DNA from: HRBIN30 sp964534275 | GTDB taxonomy: Bacteria; Desulfobacterota; Binatia; HRBIN30 | Length of the DNA: 52,721 nt | NCBI GenBank assembly: GCA_964534275.1 | Contig: CAZHQG010000022.1 | Location: forward strand, 1 to 52,721 | Reading direction: 5' to 3' | In this document: positions 17,726 through 26,368 of the stretch, one piece after another | How the letters are laid out: each line of letters starts with the position of its first letter | How positions within the stretch are numbered: position 1 is the stretch's first letter | The notes under the pieces: generated by a model | Databases searched by the model: none | The model's input: only the letters and a program-made list of their open reading frames with translations | Told to the model about the DNA's origin: nothing | Position numbers and translations under genes: made by a program

Positions 17726-18805
17726 ATGAGGCAACGACCAGCGAAGCAATGGTGGTGGCATATCGCGTGCGTGGGCGCAACGAGTCTGTGCATGTTCGCA
17801 GGCTGTCGCACGGAGGATCCGGCGCGGACATCGCGAGAATTCCCGCCGATCGTGCGCGTCGCGCGCGTAGAAGTCGCGGCACCGCACGAGTGGAGTTTGG
17901 TGGGGACCATTCGCGCTCGTTACGAGACACCCCTCGCGTTCCGGCTCGGCGGAGAAATTCGGCAGCGGCTGGTGCAGGCCGGCCAACGCGTAGAAGCAGG
18001 GCAGCTCCTATTCGAGCTCGACGATCACGATGTCGTGCAGGCAGTGACTGCCGCTGAAGCACAGGTTGCAGCGGCACGCGCAGAAGCGGACAACGCGGAA
18101 CGAGAGCGCCGGCGAGCGGCCGCGTTACGCGAACAGCGGATCGTGAGCGAACAGGCTTATGATTTAGCGGCGACGGCCGCTGCTGGAACACGGGAACGGG
18201 TTCGGGCCGCCGAGGCCCAGCTTGCACAAGCCCGCAACCAGCTCGGCTACACGCGTTTGACGGCCCCAAACACGGGCGTAATTGCCGAAGTGCTGGCAGA
18301 AGCGGGTCAAGTGGTGGCAGCCGGGCAACCGGTAGCACTGATTGCATTGGACGGCCCCCGTGAGGTGGAGGTGTTCTTGCCCGAAAACCGCAAGAGCGAC
18401 CCGCCGTTCGAGGGGGTTGCGCAATTGGTGGGCGACCCGCGGAAGTGGCGCGCGCAGCTGCGCGAAGTCGCGGCAAGTGCCGATCCGCTCACCCGCACGT
18501 GGCGGGCACGCTACTCCCTCAGCGGAGAAACCGCGGCGCTTGCGCTCGGAGCTACCGTTCGCGTGTACTTTTCTTCAGCAAGCGGCGAACTTCGCCGTGT
18601 TCCGGCTTCGGCCATTTTCGAAAACGGACAAGGCCCACGGGTTTGGGTCGTGCGGGAAGGACGCGTGCAACCAGTGCCTGTAGTGGTTCGCTCGCTCGAC
18701 AGCGAGCATGCCTTTGTAGAGGGAGACTTGGAGCCCGACACCTTGGTGGTCGCACTGGGCGTGCACCTCCTCGAGCCCGGCCAGCAAGTTCGCACCGCGC
18801 CATGA
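17726..18805 (+). CDS. RND efflux periplasmic adaptor (membrane fusion protein), lipoprotein
   Basis: A 359-residue adaptor. The N terminus has a short basic start, a hydrophobic stretch and a lipobox-like FAG-C27, so it is probably lipid-anchored on the periplasmic side. The biotinyl-lipoyl-like halves flank a coiled-coil hairpin (about 95-165, rich in A, E, R and Q), followed by the beta-barrel (RLTAPNTGVIAEVLAEAGQVV) and membrane-proximal parts. The start is ATG at 17726; the open frame upstream crosses the operator and tetR. Its stop overlaps the start of the RND permease (ATGA). No outer-membrane factor gene follows, so a TolC homologue elsewhere would be needed. Confidence 0.92.
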   Translation: MRQRPAKQWWWHIACVGATSLCMFAGCRTEDPARTSREFPPIVRVARVEVAAPHEWSLVGTIRARYETPLAFRLGGEIRQRLVQAGQRVEAGQLLFELDDHDVVQAVTAAEAQVAAARAEADNAERERRRAAALREQRIVSEQAYDLAATAAAGTRERVRAAEAQLAQARNQLGYTRLTAPNTGVIAEVLAEAGQVVAAGQPVALIALDGPREVEVFLPENRKSDPPFEGVAQLVGDPRKWRAQLREVAASADPLTRTWRARYSLSGETAALALGATVRVYFSSASGELRRVPASAIFENGQGPRVWVVREGRVQPVPVVVRSLDSEHAFVEGDLEPDTLVVALGVHLLEPGQQVRTAP

Positions 18806-21800
18806 CATCGCCTAGCTTCAACCTCTCGGCGCTCGCGGTACGAGAGCGGTCGGTGACGTTATTCTTCTTGCTCGTCACGGCCATCGGCGGCGGCATGGCA
18901 TTCTGGTCGCTCGGCCGCGCAGAGGACCCATCCTTCACGATTCGTGCGCTCGTGGTTTCGGCGATCTGGCCCGGGGCAACCGCGCAGCAAATGCAAGAGC
19001 TGGTCGCCGAACGTTTGGAAAAGCGCATCCAAGAAGTGGAATATTTCTATCGGGTCGAAACCACGTCTCGGCCTGGCCGGGTCGATCTGGTGGTAGAGTT
19101 TCACGACTACACGCCGTCGGCCAAAGTTCCGGATTTGTTCTACCAGGTGCGCAAGCGCATGCTGGACGAAGCTGCGTTCCTGCCGCCAGGGGTGCTTGGC
19201 CCCTTCGTCAACGATGAGTTTTCCGACGTTTACTTTGCGCTTTATGCTGTCACCGCGCCTGAGTTGTCGCCACGGCAACTGGTTCGCGAGGCGGAAATCA
19301 TCCGCAATCGGCTCAATGCCATTCCCGGCGTGCAGGAGGTGCACCTGATTGGCGAGCGGGCCGAACGTGTGTTTGTCGAATTCGACAATGCTCGGCTCGC
19401 AAATCTCGGCTTGTCGCCTGCACACGTGCGCGACGCGCTCGACGCCTACAATCGCCTGCTTCCGGCCGGCCTGATCGAAAGCATGGGACCGCGGTTGTAT
19501 CTGCGCGTGGACGCGGACGCCGCCGACCTCGAGGCTCTTCGCGCCGTACCCCTGCGTGTCGGGCAACGAATCGTCACCTTAGGCGAGGTCGCCCGCGTGG
19601 TGCGGGGATACGAAGACCCGCCAACCTACCTCGTGCGTGCCTTCGGCAAGGATGCCGTGTTGCTTGGGGTCATCATGCGGCGGGGAGAAAACGGATTAGC
19701 TTTGGGAAGTCGACTCCGTGAATTTTTGGATCACCAACGCGACTCGCTCCCACTTGGGCTGCATTTGGACGAGGTCACCAACCAAGCGCACGCAATTGCT
19801 GGCGCCGTCCATTTGTTCCAAATCAAGTTCTTCATCGCCGTCGCTGTGGTCACTGTGGTCAGCCTGTTCACGCTCGGGGCACGGGCCGGCGTCATTGTCG
19901 GCATCGCTGTTCCACTCACCCTCGGGCTGACCTTCCTGCTCATGCGCGCCACCGGCATCAACCTCGACCGCATCTCGTTGGGAGCCCTCATCATTGCGCT
20001 CGGCTTGCTCGTAGACGACGCCATCATTGCCATCGAGATGATGGTGGTGAAACTCGAAGAGGGATGGGAACGAGCCTCGGCTGCCGCACATGCTTGGAAC
20101 GTCACTGCAGCGCCGATGCTTACAGGCACAGTGGTCACTGCCTTAGGCTTTCTCCCCATCGGCTTTGCCCGTTCCGGGGTCGGTGAGTACGCAGGCAACA
20201 TGTTCTGGGTGCTCGCGTATGCCTTGCTGGTCTCTTGGACCGTGGCCGTGGTGTTCACTCCGTACCTCGGCGTGACGCTGCTACCCGAGCAAACGCACAA
20301 AACAAATGAGGGAAGCCTGTACCACACACCGACGTACGAGCGGCTGCGGCATGCCATCGCTTGGTGCGTCGACCACCGCGGGCGGGTTGTGGTCGCGAGC
20401 TTGCTGGTGTTGCTGAGCAGCATCGGGCTGCTGCAACTCGCGGTACCGCGGCAGTTCTTCCCAACCTCCGACCGCTCGGAAGTGATTGTCGATTTGTACC
20501 TACCGCAAGGCACCAGCATCGAAATTACCGACAGCGTGGCCCGGCGCATGGAGGAATTTTTGCGTGCCCAGCCTGAAGTGCAGACCCTATCGACTTACGT
20601 GGGCGCTGGAGCCCCGCGCTTTTTCATTTCGCTCAATCCCGAAACACCCAATCCTGCATTTGCGAAAGTGGTCGCCGTGACAGATTCGGCACAAGCACGC
20701 AATCGGGTGCTCGAGGCCGTGCGGCAAGCGGTGCGCAATGGCCTCTTCCCCGAAGCCCGCGTTCGCGCGCACACACTGCTGTACGGGCCGCCGGTCCAAT
20801 GGCCGGTCAGCTTTCGTGTGCTCGGGCCCGATCCAATGGAACTTCGCCGCATCGCGCGAGACGTGCGCGCGGTCATGGCGCGCAACCCGCACGTGGTCGA
20901 TGCCCACCTCGAGTGGCAGGAGCGGGTACCAGTGCTTCGCTGGCGGTTCGACTGGGAGCGGCTGCGCACCATCGGACTCACGCCCCGGGAACTTGCCTTG
21001 CAGCTTCAATTCGAGTTCGGAGGTGTCCCGGCCACGGAACTCCGGCAAGATATTCGCAGCGTGCCTCTGTTCGTGCGGGGGGCGGGAGCGCACCGTCCGG
21101 ATAGCGTGCAGGTCAAGACGCTAGATGGCCGAAGCATCCCGCTCGATCAAGTTGGTACCCAAGTGCTGGAATTCGAGGAGCCGGTGCTGCGGCGTTACAA
21201 TCGAGAACCCTTCTTGACGGTCAACGCAGAGGTCCGTGGTGCTCAACCGGCCGATGTGACTTGGAAAATCTGGAACGATCTCGCGCCACTGCGGGAGCGC
21301 CTACCCACCGGCTACCATATCGACATTGGCGGCACCGTCGAGCAATCGCAAAAAGGCGAGCGATCGATCCGCGAGATGCAGCCAATCATGGTCCTCCTGA
21401 TGCTGCTGGTGATCATGCTGCAGATGCGCACCTTTCGCGGCACGTTGCTCGTGGTTGCGACAGCTCCACTGGGTTTGATCGGCGCTGTGCCCGCGCTGTT
21501 GATCACCCAAAAGCCACTCGGCTTCGTGGCAATGCTGGGGCTCATCGGCTTGGCTGGGATCCTTATGCGCAACACTTTGATCCTGGCCAAGCAAGTCGAT
21601 GACAACCTCGAAGAAGGCATGGCGCCACGCGAAGCAATCATCGAGGCCACGGTGCGGCGGGCTCGGCCCGTGGTGCTCACGGCTGCGGCGGCAGTGCTCG
21701 CGTTCGTTCCGCTGGCTACGGACACGTTTTGGGGGCCTATGGCCATTGCGCTCATGGGCGGCGTCACGCTGGGAACGATCGTCACGATTTTGTTGCTTCC

Positions 21801-21864
21801 CGCACTCTATGCCTTGTGGTTCGGCTCGAGGGCACGAAGACCGCAAACGAGGCCTTCTGCCTGA
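18802..21864 (+). CDS. RND-family inner-membrane efflux transporter (AcrB-like)
   Basis: A 1020-residue proton-driven transporter with the duplicated RND layout: a first helix at about 17-37, a large periplasmic loop, helices 2-6, a cytoplasmic link, helix 7, a second loop and helices 8-12. The transmembrane Asp pair expected for proton relay is D405-D406 in GLLVDDAIIAIEMM. EDPSFTIRALVVSAIWPGAT matches HAE1-type pumps, and GLIGLAGILMRNTLIL lies in the C-terminal half. Substrates may be drugs, detergents or solvents; the sequence does not say which. It is coupled to its adaptor by ATGA and is probably controlled by the divergent TetR. Confidence 0.95.
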   Translation: MTSPSFNLSALAVRERSVTLFFLLVTAIGGGMAFWSLGRAEDPSFTIRALVVSAIWPGATAQQMQELVAERLEKRIQEVEYFYRVETTSRPGRVDLVVEFHDYTPSAKVPDLFYQVRKRMLDEAAFLPPGVLGPFVNDEFSDVYFALYAVTAPELSPRQLVREAEIIRNRLNAIPGVQEVHLIGERAERVFVEFDNARLANLGLSPAHVRDALDAYNRLLPAGLIESMGPRLYLRVDADAADLEALRAVPLRVGQRIVTLGEVARVVRGYEDPPTYLVRAFGKDAVLLGVIMRRGENGLALGSRLREFLDHQRDSLPLGLHLDEVTNQAHAIAGAVHLFQIKFFIAVAVVTVVSLFTLGARAGVIVGIAVPLTLGLTFLLMRATGINLDRISLGALIIALGLLVDDAIIAIEMMVVKLEEGWERASAAAHAWNVTAAPMLTGTVVTALGFLPIGFARSGVGEYAGNMFWVLAYALLVSWTVAVVFTPYLGVTLLPEQTHKTNEGSLYHTPTYERLRHAIAWCVDHRGRVVVASLLVLLSSIGLLQLAVPRQFFPTSDRSEVIVDLYLPQGTSIEITDSVARRMEEFLRAQPEVQTLSTYVGAGAPRFFISLNPETPNPAFAKVVAVTDSAQARNRVLEAVRQAVRNGLFPEARVRAHTLLYGPPVQWPVSFRVLGPDPMELRRIARDVRAVMARNPHVVDAHLEWQERVPVLRWRFDWERLRTIGLTPRELALQLQFEFGGVPATELRQDIRSVPLFVRGAGAHRPDSVQVKTLDGRSIPLDQVGTQVLEFEEPVLRRYNREPFLTVNAEVRGAQPADVTWKIWNDLAPLRERLPTGYHIDIGGTVEQSQKGERSIREMQPIMVLLMLLVIMLQMRTFRGTLLVVATAPLGLIGAVPALLITQKPLGFVAMLGLIGLAGILMRNTLILAKQVDDNLEEGMAPREAIIEATVRRARPVVLTAAAAVLAFVPLATDTFWGPMAIALMGGVTLGTIVTILLLPALYALWFGSRARRPQTRPSA

Positions 21865-21961
21865 TCCGCCAATGCACGGCGACCTTCCCACCGGACCCGT
21901 CAGGGAAGATCCGTCGCGTGGCGTTTGCGGCGCACGGCCCCCGCAACGTGTGGGCAGCCGC

Positions 21962-22588
21962 TCAGCGAGCGTTGGGGTTGATTGCGTATAGACCGGTGAT
22001 GCGGGCTTCGGCGAGGACGTGCCCCTTCAACGCACGCAACACTTCGGGCCCGGTAAATTTGCCTTCCAGCGGGAAGCGATCGAAATCGGTGGCGTAAAGA
22101 GTGAAGTGGTAGTGATGCACGATTTCATCGTTCCACGGAGGGCACGGCCCATCGTATCCGTAGTAATCTCCCGCCATTTGGGGATCGTTCGCGAACCAGT
22201 TGGTGTAATCATTGATGCCCTGGCGTGTGCCCCGAGGTCCCTCCGGTCCGGGCTTTCCGCGGGGAACGATGCCGTTAGAAAATTCCCCTTCGGCGATCGA
22301 TTCCACGTTGGGCGACAAGTCCACCAGTACCCAGTGAAAGAAATCGACCCGCGGTAGCGATGCTGGGACGGTTACGCCCTCCTTGTTCACTTCATCCGGC
22401 CGGCTGGGGACGTCGGTGTCGTGGCACACGATGACCAGTGATTTCGTCCCCGAGGGCAAGTCCGACCATCCCAAGTGCGGGTTTTTGTTTTCGCTGAGTT
22501 CTACGTGGGTTTGCGGATGGTACTTCCCGAATGCACAGCGCTCGGGAATGCGTCCACCATCCACGAAGCTCTCGCTCCACAACTTCAT
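21962..22588 (-). CDS. YbhB/YbcL-family (PEBP, Raf-kinase-inhibitor-like) protein
   Basis: A 208-residue phosphatidylethanolamine-binding-protein fold. Signatures: NKNPHLGWSDLPSGTKSLVI, the ligand-pocket HDTDVPSR, FFHWVLVDLSP and YDGPCPPWNDEIVHHYHFTLYA. Bacterial members are cytosolic or periplasmic and of poorly known function; no signal peptide is visible here. The internal stretch (about 75-130) is longer than in E. coli YbhB. A strong AAAGGAGG precedes the ATG. It lies 32 bp after the VWA gene and is probably the last gene of the MoxR/VWA operon, convergent with the RND gene. Confidence 0.9.
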   Translation of the reverse strand: MKLWSESFVDGGRIPERCAFGKYHPQTHVELSENKNPHLGWSDLPSGTKSLVIVCHDTDVPSRPDEVNKEGVTVPASLPRVDFFHWVLVDLSPNVESIAEGEFSNGIVPRGKPGPEGPRGTRQGINDYTNWFANDPQMAGDYYGYDGPCPPWNDEIVHHYHFTLYATDFDRFPLEGKFTGPEVLRALKGHVLAEARITGLYAINPNAR

Positions 22589-22620
22589 TGCCGAACCTCC
22601 TTTGCAGTAGGGCTTTGTCC

Positions 22621-23829
22621 TTAGTGTGCCTGCCCGAGGCTGACGCCACGGGCTCCCACTAAGGCCTGCACGGCTTCCGTCAACCCGTCAACGCTCAGGT
22701 AAAACATGGGGAACAGTTTGCGGATGATGCGGCAGGTATCTGCATCCCAGTACGCAGGTTTCTCCGGGTTTACCCAAACCGCCCTGTCGAAATGCGCTGC
22801 AATCCGCTGCAGCCACACGATCCCCGGCGTGGCGGACACGCGGCGTGGGTCGATGTTGCCAAACGGCTCGAGCAACTCTGCGGGATGCATGGCCGCGTCG
22901 CCAACGATCAGGACTTTCCACCGGCGGTCCAGACGCCGCAAGAGGTCGCCCGTGGGCACCGCGTCTTCGCGGTACATCCGGGCTCGGCTGTACACGTGCT
23001 CGTAAACGCAATTGTGGAAGTAGTAGGCTTCGAACGCCCGTAAGCCCCGTTCCTCGTGCAGCGCAGTCAGCAACTGACTCACCGGCTCGAAATAGGGGTC
23101 CATGGTTCCGCCCACATCCATGAGCAAAAGCAAACGCACATCGTTGCGGCGCGGGGGCCGGAAGACCAGTTCGATCTCGCCGGCGTTTCGGCACGTTTCG
23201 TCGACGGTTCGATCCAGGTCCAGCTCCGTTGCCTCGCCAGAGCGAGTCAACTGCCGCAAGCGCCTCAGCGCCACGCGAATTTGTCGCACGTCGAGGCTCA
23301 AGTCGGTCCGATAATCCCGAAAGCGGCGCTCCTCAGCCACTTTCATCGCCGAGCGGCTTCTCGGTGGGCCGCCGACACGGATCCCTGTCGGGTGTTGGCC
23401 CGAATGGCCAAACGGCGAGCGGCCGCCGGTACCAATCCATTTGTCTCCGCCATCGTGGCGCTCGGTTTGCTTTTCGAGCGTCTCCAAAAAGCGGCGCATC
23501 AGTTCGTCGTGGTTCAACCGCTCAAGAGCCGCAAGCTGCTCGGGCGTGAGGTTCGGAAAGTTTTTCGGGTTGCGCAGCCACTCGAGAACTTTATCGACCA
23601 CTTCTTCCCCGTACGCCCCCTCCACGCCCCGAAACACGCGGGCAAACACACGATCGTACGCATCGAAATACGTTTCGCTCTTGATCAAGCAGGCCCGACC
23701 TAACTGATAAAAGCCGAGCAAGCTCGACCCGTGCAGTCCGCGGTCGAGGGCCTCAAGGAAGGTGAGCCACTCTTGAATCCCTACCGGTACGCCTTCCTCG
23801 CGCAGCCCGTAAAACAAATCGAGAAACAT
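22621..23829 (-). CDS. VWA-domain protein, CoxE-like, partner of MoxR ATPase
   Basis: A 402-residue protein beginning MFLDLFYGLREEGVPVGIQEWLTFLEAL, the N terminus of CoxE/YehP-like VWA proteins, with a VWA fold in the second half. The expected MIDAS metal motif DxSxS is replaced by D238-V-G-G-T242 in LLLLMDVGGTMDP, so the first Asp and last Thr remain but both serines are lost. LIVGDAAMHPAELLEPFG and GIVWLQRIAAHFDRAVWVNPE follow. MoxR/VWA pairs act as chaperone-like assembly or metal-insertion factors. The start is set by AGGAGGTG upstream of the ATG, 26 bp after moxR. That ribosome-binding site lies in a small hairpin (see separate entry). Confidence 0.88.
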   Translation of the reverse strand: MFLDLFYGLREEGVPVGIQEWLTFLEALDRGLHGSSLLGFYQLGRACLIKSETYFDAYDRVFARVFRGVEGAYGEEVVDKVLEWLRNPKNFPNLTPEQLAALERLNHDELMRRFLETLEKQTERHDGGDKWIGTGGRSPFGHSGQHPTGIRVGGPPRSRSAMKVAEERRFRDYRTDLSLDVRQIRVALRRLRQLTRSGEATELDLDRTVDETCRNAGEIELVFRPPRRNDVRLLLLMDVGGTMDPYFEPVSQLLTALHEERGLRAFEAYYFHNCVYEHVYSRARMYREDAVPTGDLLRRLDRRWKVLIVGDAAMHPAELLEPFGNIDPRRVSATPGIVWLQRIAAHFDRAVWVNPEKPAYWDADTCRIIRKLFPMFYLSVDGLTEAVQALVGARGVSLGQAH

Positions 23830-23844
23830 TGGAGGAACACCTCC
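23830..23844 (-). promoter_or_regulatory. Ribosome-binding site held in a short hairpin before the VWA gene
   Basis: On the transcript, GGAGG-UGUU-CCUCC precedes the AUG with one base between. The five bases of the Shine-Dalgarno can pair with the five just before the start codon. It could damp translation until a ribosome leaving moxR opens it. This is read directly from the sequence; any regulatory effect is inference. Confidence 0.35.
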
Positions 23845-23855
23845 TCCCGCACGCG

Positions 23856-24737
23856 CTACTGGTTGTATCGTGGCCCGAGTTCGGCCCACGACTTCGGGAA
23901 ACGTCCCCCGGCAGCGTCGTACCGTTGGAGAGCGTCTACGTCGTGTTCTTTTTTGAGCAACGCGCCGACAAACGGGATGTGCTGTTCCACTTTTTCGATG
24001 CTCACGCCGGCACGAACCAGCGCCGCGATCCAGTCGATCAGTTCCGATGTAGACGGCTTCTTGCGCAACTCGCGTTGCTCCCGCAGCCAGTAAAACTTGA
24101 TCAAAACCTGGTCGAGCAGTTTGGCGTCCAAATGCGGGTGGTGGACCGCCACAATCCGCCGCATCAGCGCCGGGTCGGGAAACTCGATGTAGTAAAAGAT
24201 ACAGCGGCGCAGGAAGGCGTCGGGCAGTTCCTTCTCGTTGTTGGACGTGATGATGACAATTGGGCGGTGCCGCGCAACGATTTCCTCGCCGGTCTCCACG
24301 ATCGTGAAGCGCATTTCGTCCAGTTCCCGCAACAAATCGTTGGGGAACTCCAAGTCTGCCTTGTCAATTTCGTCGATCAGCAGCACCACGCGCTCGGGCG
24401 ATGCGAAGGCCTGTCCCAACGGGCCTAGCTTGATGTACCGGCGAATGTCGGAAACGTCGCCCGTGCCAAACCGGCTGTCGTTCAGGCGCTGCACGGTATC
24501 GTACACATAGAGGCCCTCGGCGGCCTTGCTCGTGGATTTGATATGCCAAGACAGCATCTTGAGGCCGAGCCCCTCGGCAACGTGTTTAGCAAGCACCGTT
24601 TTTCCCGTGCCCGGCTCCCCCTTGAGCAGCAAGGGGCGCTCGAGCGCGATGGCGCAGTTGACCGCATCGACAAGCGCTGGAGACGCAATGTAGCCCGCTG
24701 TGCCGTGAAATTTCTTGAAGCCATCTTGTTGCGACAT
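23856..24737 (-). CDS. MoxR-family AAA+ ATPase
   Basis: A 293-residue MoxR-type ATPase starting MSQQDGFKKFHGTAGYIASP. Walker A is G40-EPGTGKT (LLLKGEPGTGKTVLAKHVAE), Walker B is VVLLIDEIDKADLEFPNDLL, and sensor 1 is VIITSNNEKELPDAFLRR. The C-terminal lid follows (ELIDWIAALVRAGVS). MoxR ATPases usually remodel or activate a partner through a VWA protein; here the VWA gene follows directly and a PEBP gene completes the operon. The substrate complex is not identifiable, as no carbon monoxide dehydrogenase, methanol dehydrogenase or nitric oxide reductase genes are in the window. The frame opens 11 codons earlier, without a supporting site. Confidence 0.93.
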   Translation of the reverse strand: MSQQDGFKKFHGTAGYIASPALVDAVNCAIALERPLLLKGEPGTGKTVLAKHVAEGLGLKMLSWHIKSTSKAAEGLYVYDTVQRLNDSRFGTGDVSDIRRYIKLGPLGQAFASPERVVLLIDEIDKADLEFPNDLLRELDEMRFTIVETGEEIVARHRPIVIITSNNEKELPDAFLRRCIFYYIEFPDPALMRRIVAVHHPHLDAKLLDQVLIKFYWLREQRELRKKPSTSELIDWIAALVRAGVSIEKVEQHIPFVGALLKKEHDVDALQRYDAAGGRFPKSWAELGPRYNQ

Positions 24738-24922
24738 GGCTTCTGTTCGTATCGGTGAGGCCTGCCACACGCAACCCTGGGTCGGAGGAGCGCCCGAACT
24801 CGTCGTCCAAGGGACCAGCGCCAGCCGAACGCTTGGTTCCGTGTTGCGCCTCGGAGCACCAAGGCGTTTCGGGGCCGCACGCTCCCCTCATCCGGGGTTT
24901 CACCCCAAGCGATGCACGAAAG

Positions 24923-24997
24923 GGTGAGTGAAGGGGCTCGAACCCTCAACCCCCGGAGCCACAGTCCGGTGCTCTGCCGAATTGAGCTACACTCACC
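24923..24997 (-). tRNA. tRNA-His (GTG anticodon)
   Basis: On the minus strand the acceptor stem GTGAGTG pairs with CACTCAC, the D arm and the T arm (GGGTTCGAGCCCC region) are intact, and the anticodon stem CCGGA/TCCGG encloses CTGTGGC, giving anticodon GTG. An encoded G at -1 opposite C73 is the histidine identity signature of bacteria. The CCA tail is not encoded (CTT follows). Third in a Pro-Arg-His array. Confidence 0.95.
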
Positions 24998-25084
24998 ACG
25001 CGTCTCAGGTGCCCAGTGCTGAGCAGCGACCCGTTCACCGATACGCAAACCTACACCCGGGCGCAAGTGCGTAGGTTCGAGAAG

Positions 25085-25158
<74 letters not shown>

Positions 25159-25214
25159 ACGGAACGCTGCATCGAGAATGGTGTGAAACTCGTTGTCTCG
25201 CCATTCGAGGTCAA

Positions 25215-25288
25215 TCGGGGTGAGAGGATTTGAACCTCCGACTCCCTGCGCCCAAGGCAGGTGCGCTACCAGGCTGCGCTACACCCCG
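25215..25288 (-). tRNA. tRNA-Pro (TGG anticodon)
   Basis: The acceptor stem CGGGGTG/CACCCCG is perfect, the D arm is TAGCGCAGCCTGGTAGCGCA, and the anticodon stem CCTGC/GCAGG encloses CTTGGGC, giving TGG. The T arm is GGAGGTTCAAATCCTC and the discriminator A. CCA is not encoded. First gene of the array, so the shared promoter should lie beyond 25288 on the minus strand; I see no strong candidate. Confidence 0.95.
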
Positions 25289-25730
25289 TCCTGCGTGCTC
25301 TTCGCCGCCATCGCTGGGCCCGCTTGCGTAACAGAGCACAGGCAGCAAAGCAACGCGACCGCGGCACGATGGGTTCCAAGGGCACAAGATTTCAGTACCG
25401 ACGAGATTGCGATCCCGCCAGGGTACGAGAAATCCGAGTTCTGCCGTGCCCTACCTGCTCACCTCGTACTTGTTCGAGGTAAACGTTCGATTGCCATGAG
25501 GGAAACGCGTGGTCGTTTTTTCCGGGTTGTGGCTTTCCACTTTTCACGGGTCTACCCGTCCTCGAGGTCGGACCGGACCATGGGTGGAAGACCACCGTGT
25601 CTGGTGGCCACTGCTTCCATGCGGCCCATCGTGAACCGGCATCGCCTCGGCGATGTTTGCTCGGTTGACTGTCACCTTGCAACGACGAATCCCTGGCCCA
25701 CTACTGGCCGCCGGCTCCGCAGTGGGCGCT
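25289..25730. other. 442-bp gap between rdgB and the tRNA array
   Basis: This should contain the tRNA promoter (minus strand, near 25300-25370) and the end of the rph-rdgB transcript. Apart from an inverted repeat at 25696-25727 next to the rdgB stop, I find nothing that looks like a gene or RNA. The short open frames here have Arg/Ser-rich shadow composition. Confidence 0.45.
25696..25727 (-). terminator. Possible transcript-end hairpin after rdgB
   Basis: GCCCACT and AGTGGGC form a perfect 7-bp inverted repeat around an 18-base GC-rich interior, beginning 3 bp beyond the rdgB stop. No T-run follows, so it would be an atypical terminator or a 3'-end stabiliser. Confidence 0.3.
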
Positions 25731-26363
25731 TCACTCCGGCATGGAATCGGGTTTGTCGCCGCAAAGGAAGGCGCGGAGCTTTGGGCAAAGCTTTGCGGCT
25801 GCACGGGCGCGGTGCGAGTATTGGTTTTTCTCTTCGCGGCTTAACTGAGCAAACGTTTTCCCAGTGGGCGGGTGGAAAAACACAGGGTCGTAGCCAAATC
25901 CGTCCTCCCCCTTTGGCTCGCTGGTGATTCTGCCTTCGCAAACTCCTTCCTCTGCGAGCAGGGCCCCGTCCGGGCGAGCGACAACCAAAACACAGCGGAA
26001 CCGTGCTGTTCGGCGCTCAGGCGGGATGTCTCGTAGTTCCTCGAGGAGTTTCGCAACGTTGTCGTGGTCCGATGCTTTGGGTCCGGCAAAGTACGCCGAG
26101 TGCACCCCTGGTCTCCCGTCCAGCGCATCGACTTCGAGTCCCGAATCGTCCGCCAGTGCAGGCAGCCCCGACCATGTGGCAATCGCGCGAGCTTTCAGGG
26201 TCGCGTTTTCCAGGTACGTTTGGCCTGTTTCCTCGACGCGGGGAAAACCAGGCAAGTCGAGCAAAGACACGCACTCCACCCCGGCAGGGGCAAGCAGCTC
26301 CCGGAGTTCACGGACCTTGCCCGGGTTTGCCGTGGCCAACACCAGCCGCGGAGCCGCTCGCAA
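25731..26363 (-). CDS. rdgB: RdgB/HAM1, XTP/dITP diphosphatase
   Basis: A 210-residue house-cleaning pyrophosphatase removing ITP, dITP and XTP. It begins at the TTG at 26363 (LRAAPRLVLATANPGKVREL), 5 nt after the rph stop and behind AGGTAGGTGG. The 65 codons open upstream belong to rph in another frame. Signatures: ATANPGKVREL, ALADDSGLEVDALDGRPGVHSA, EGRITSEPKGEDGFGYDPVF and the C-terminal NQYSHRARAAAKL. The rph-rdgB pair is widespread, and the close spacing supports one transcript. The TTG start is the only uncertain point. Confidence 0.94.
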   Translation of the reverse strand: MRAAPRLVLATANPGKVRELRELLAPAGVECVSLLDLPGFPRVEETGQTYLENATLKARAIATWSGLPALADDSGLEVDALDGRPGVHSAYFAGPKASDHDNVAKLLEELRDIPPERRTARFRCVLVVARPDGALLAEEGVCEGRITSEPKGEDGFGYDPVFFHPPTGKTFAQLSREEKNQYSHRARAAAKLCPKLRAFLCGDKPDSMPE

Positions 26364-26368
26364 GCCAC

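Noticed and set aside
16692..18476. 594-codon minus-strand open frame across tetR and the adaptor gene
   Set aside because: It has Arg/Pro/Ala-rich shadow composition and overlaps two recognisable genes in other frames.
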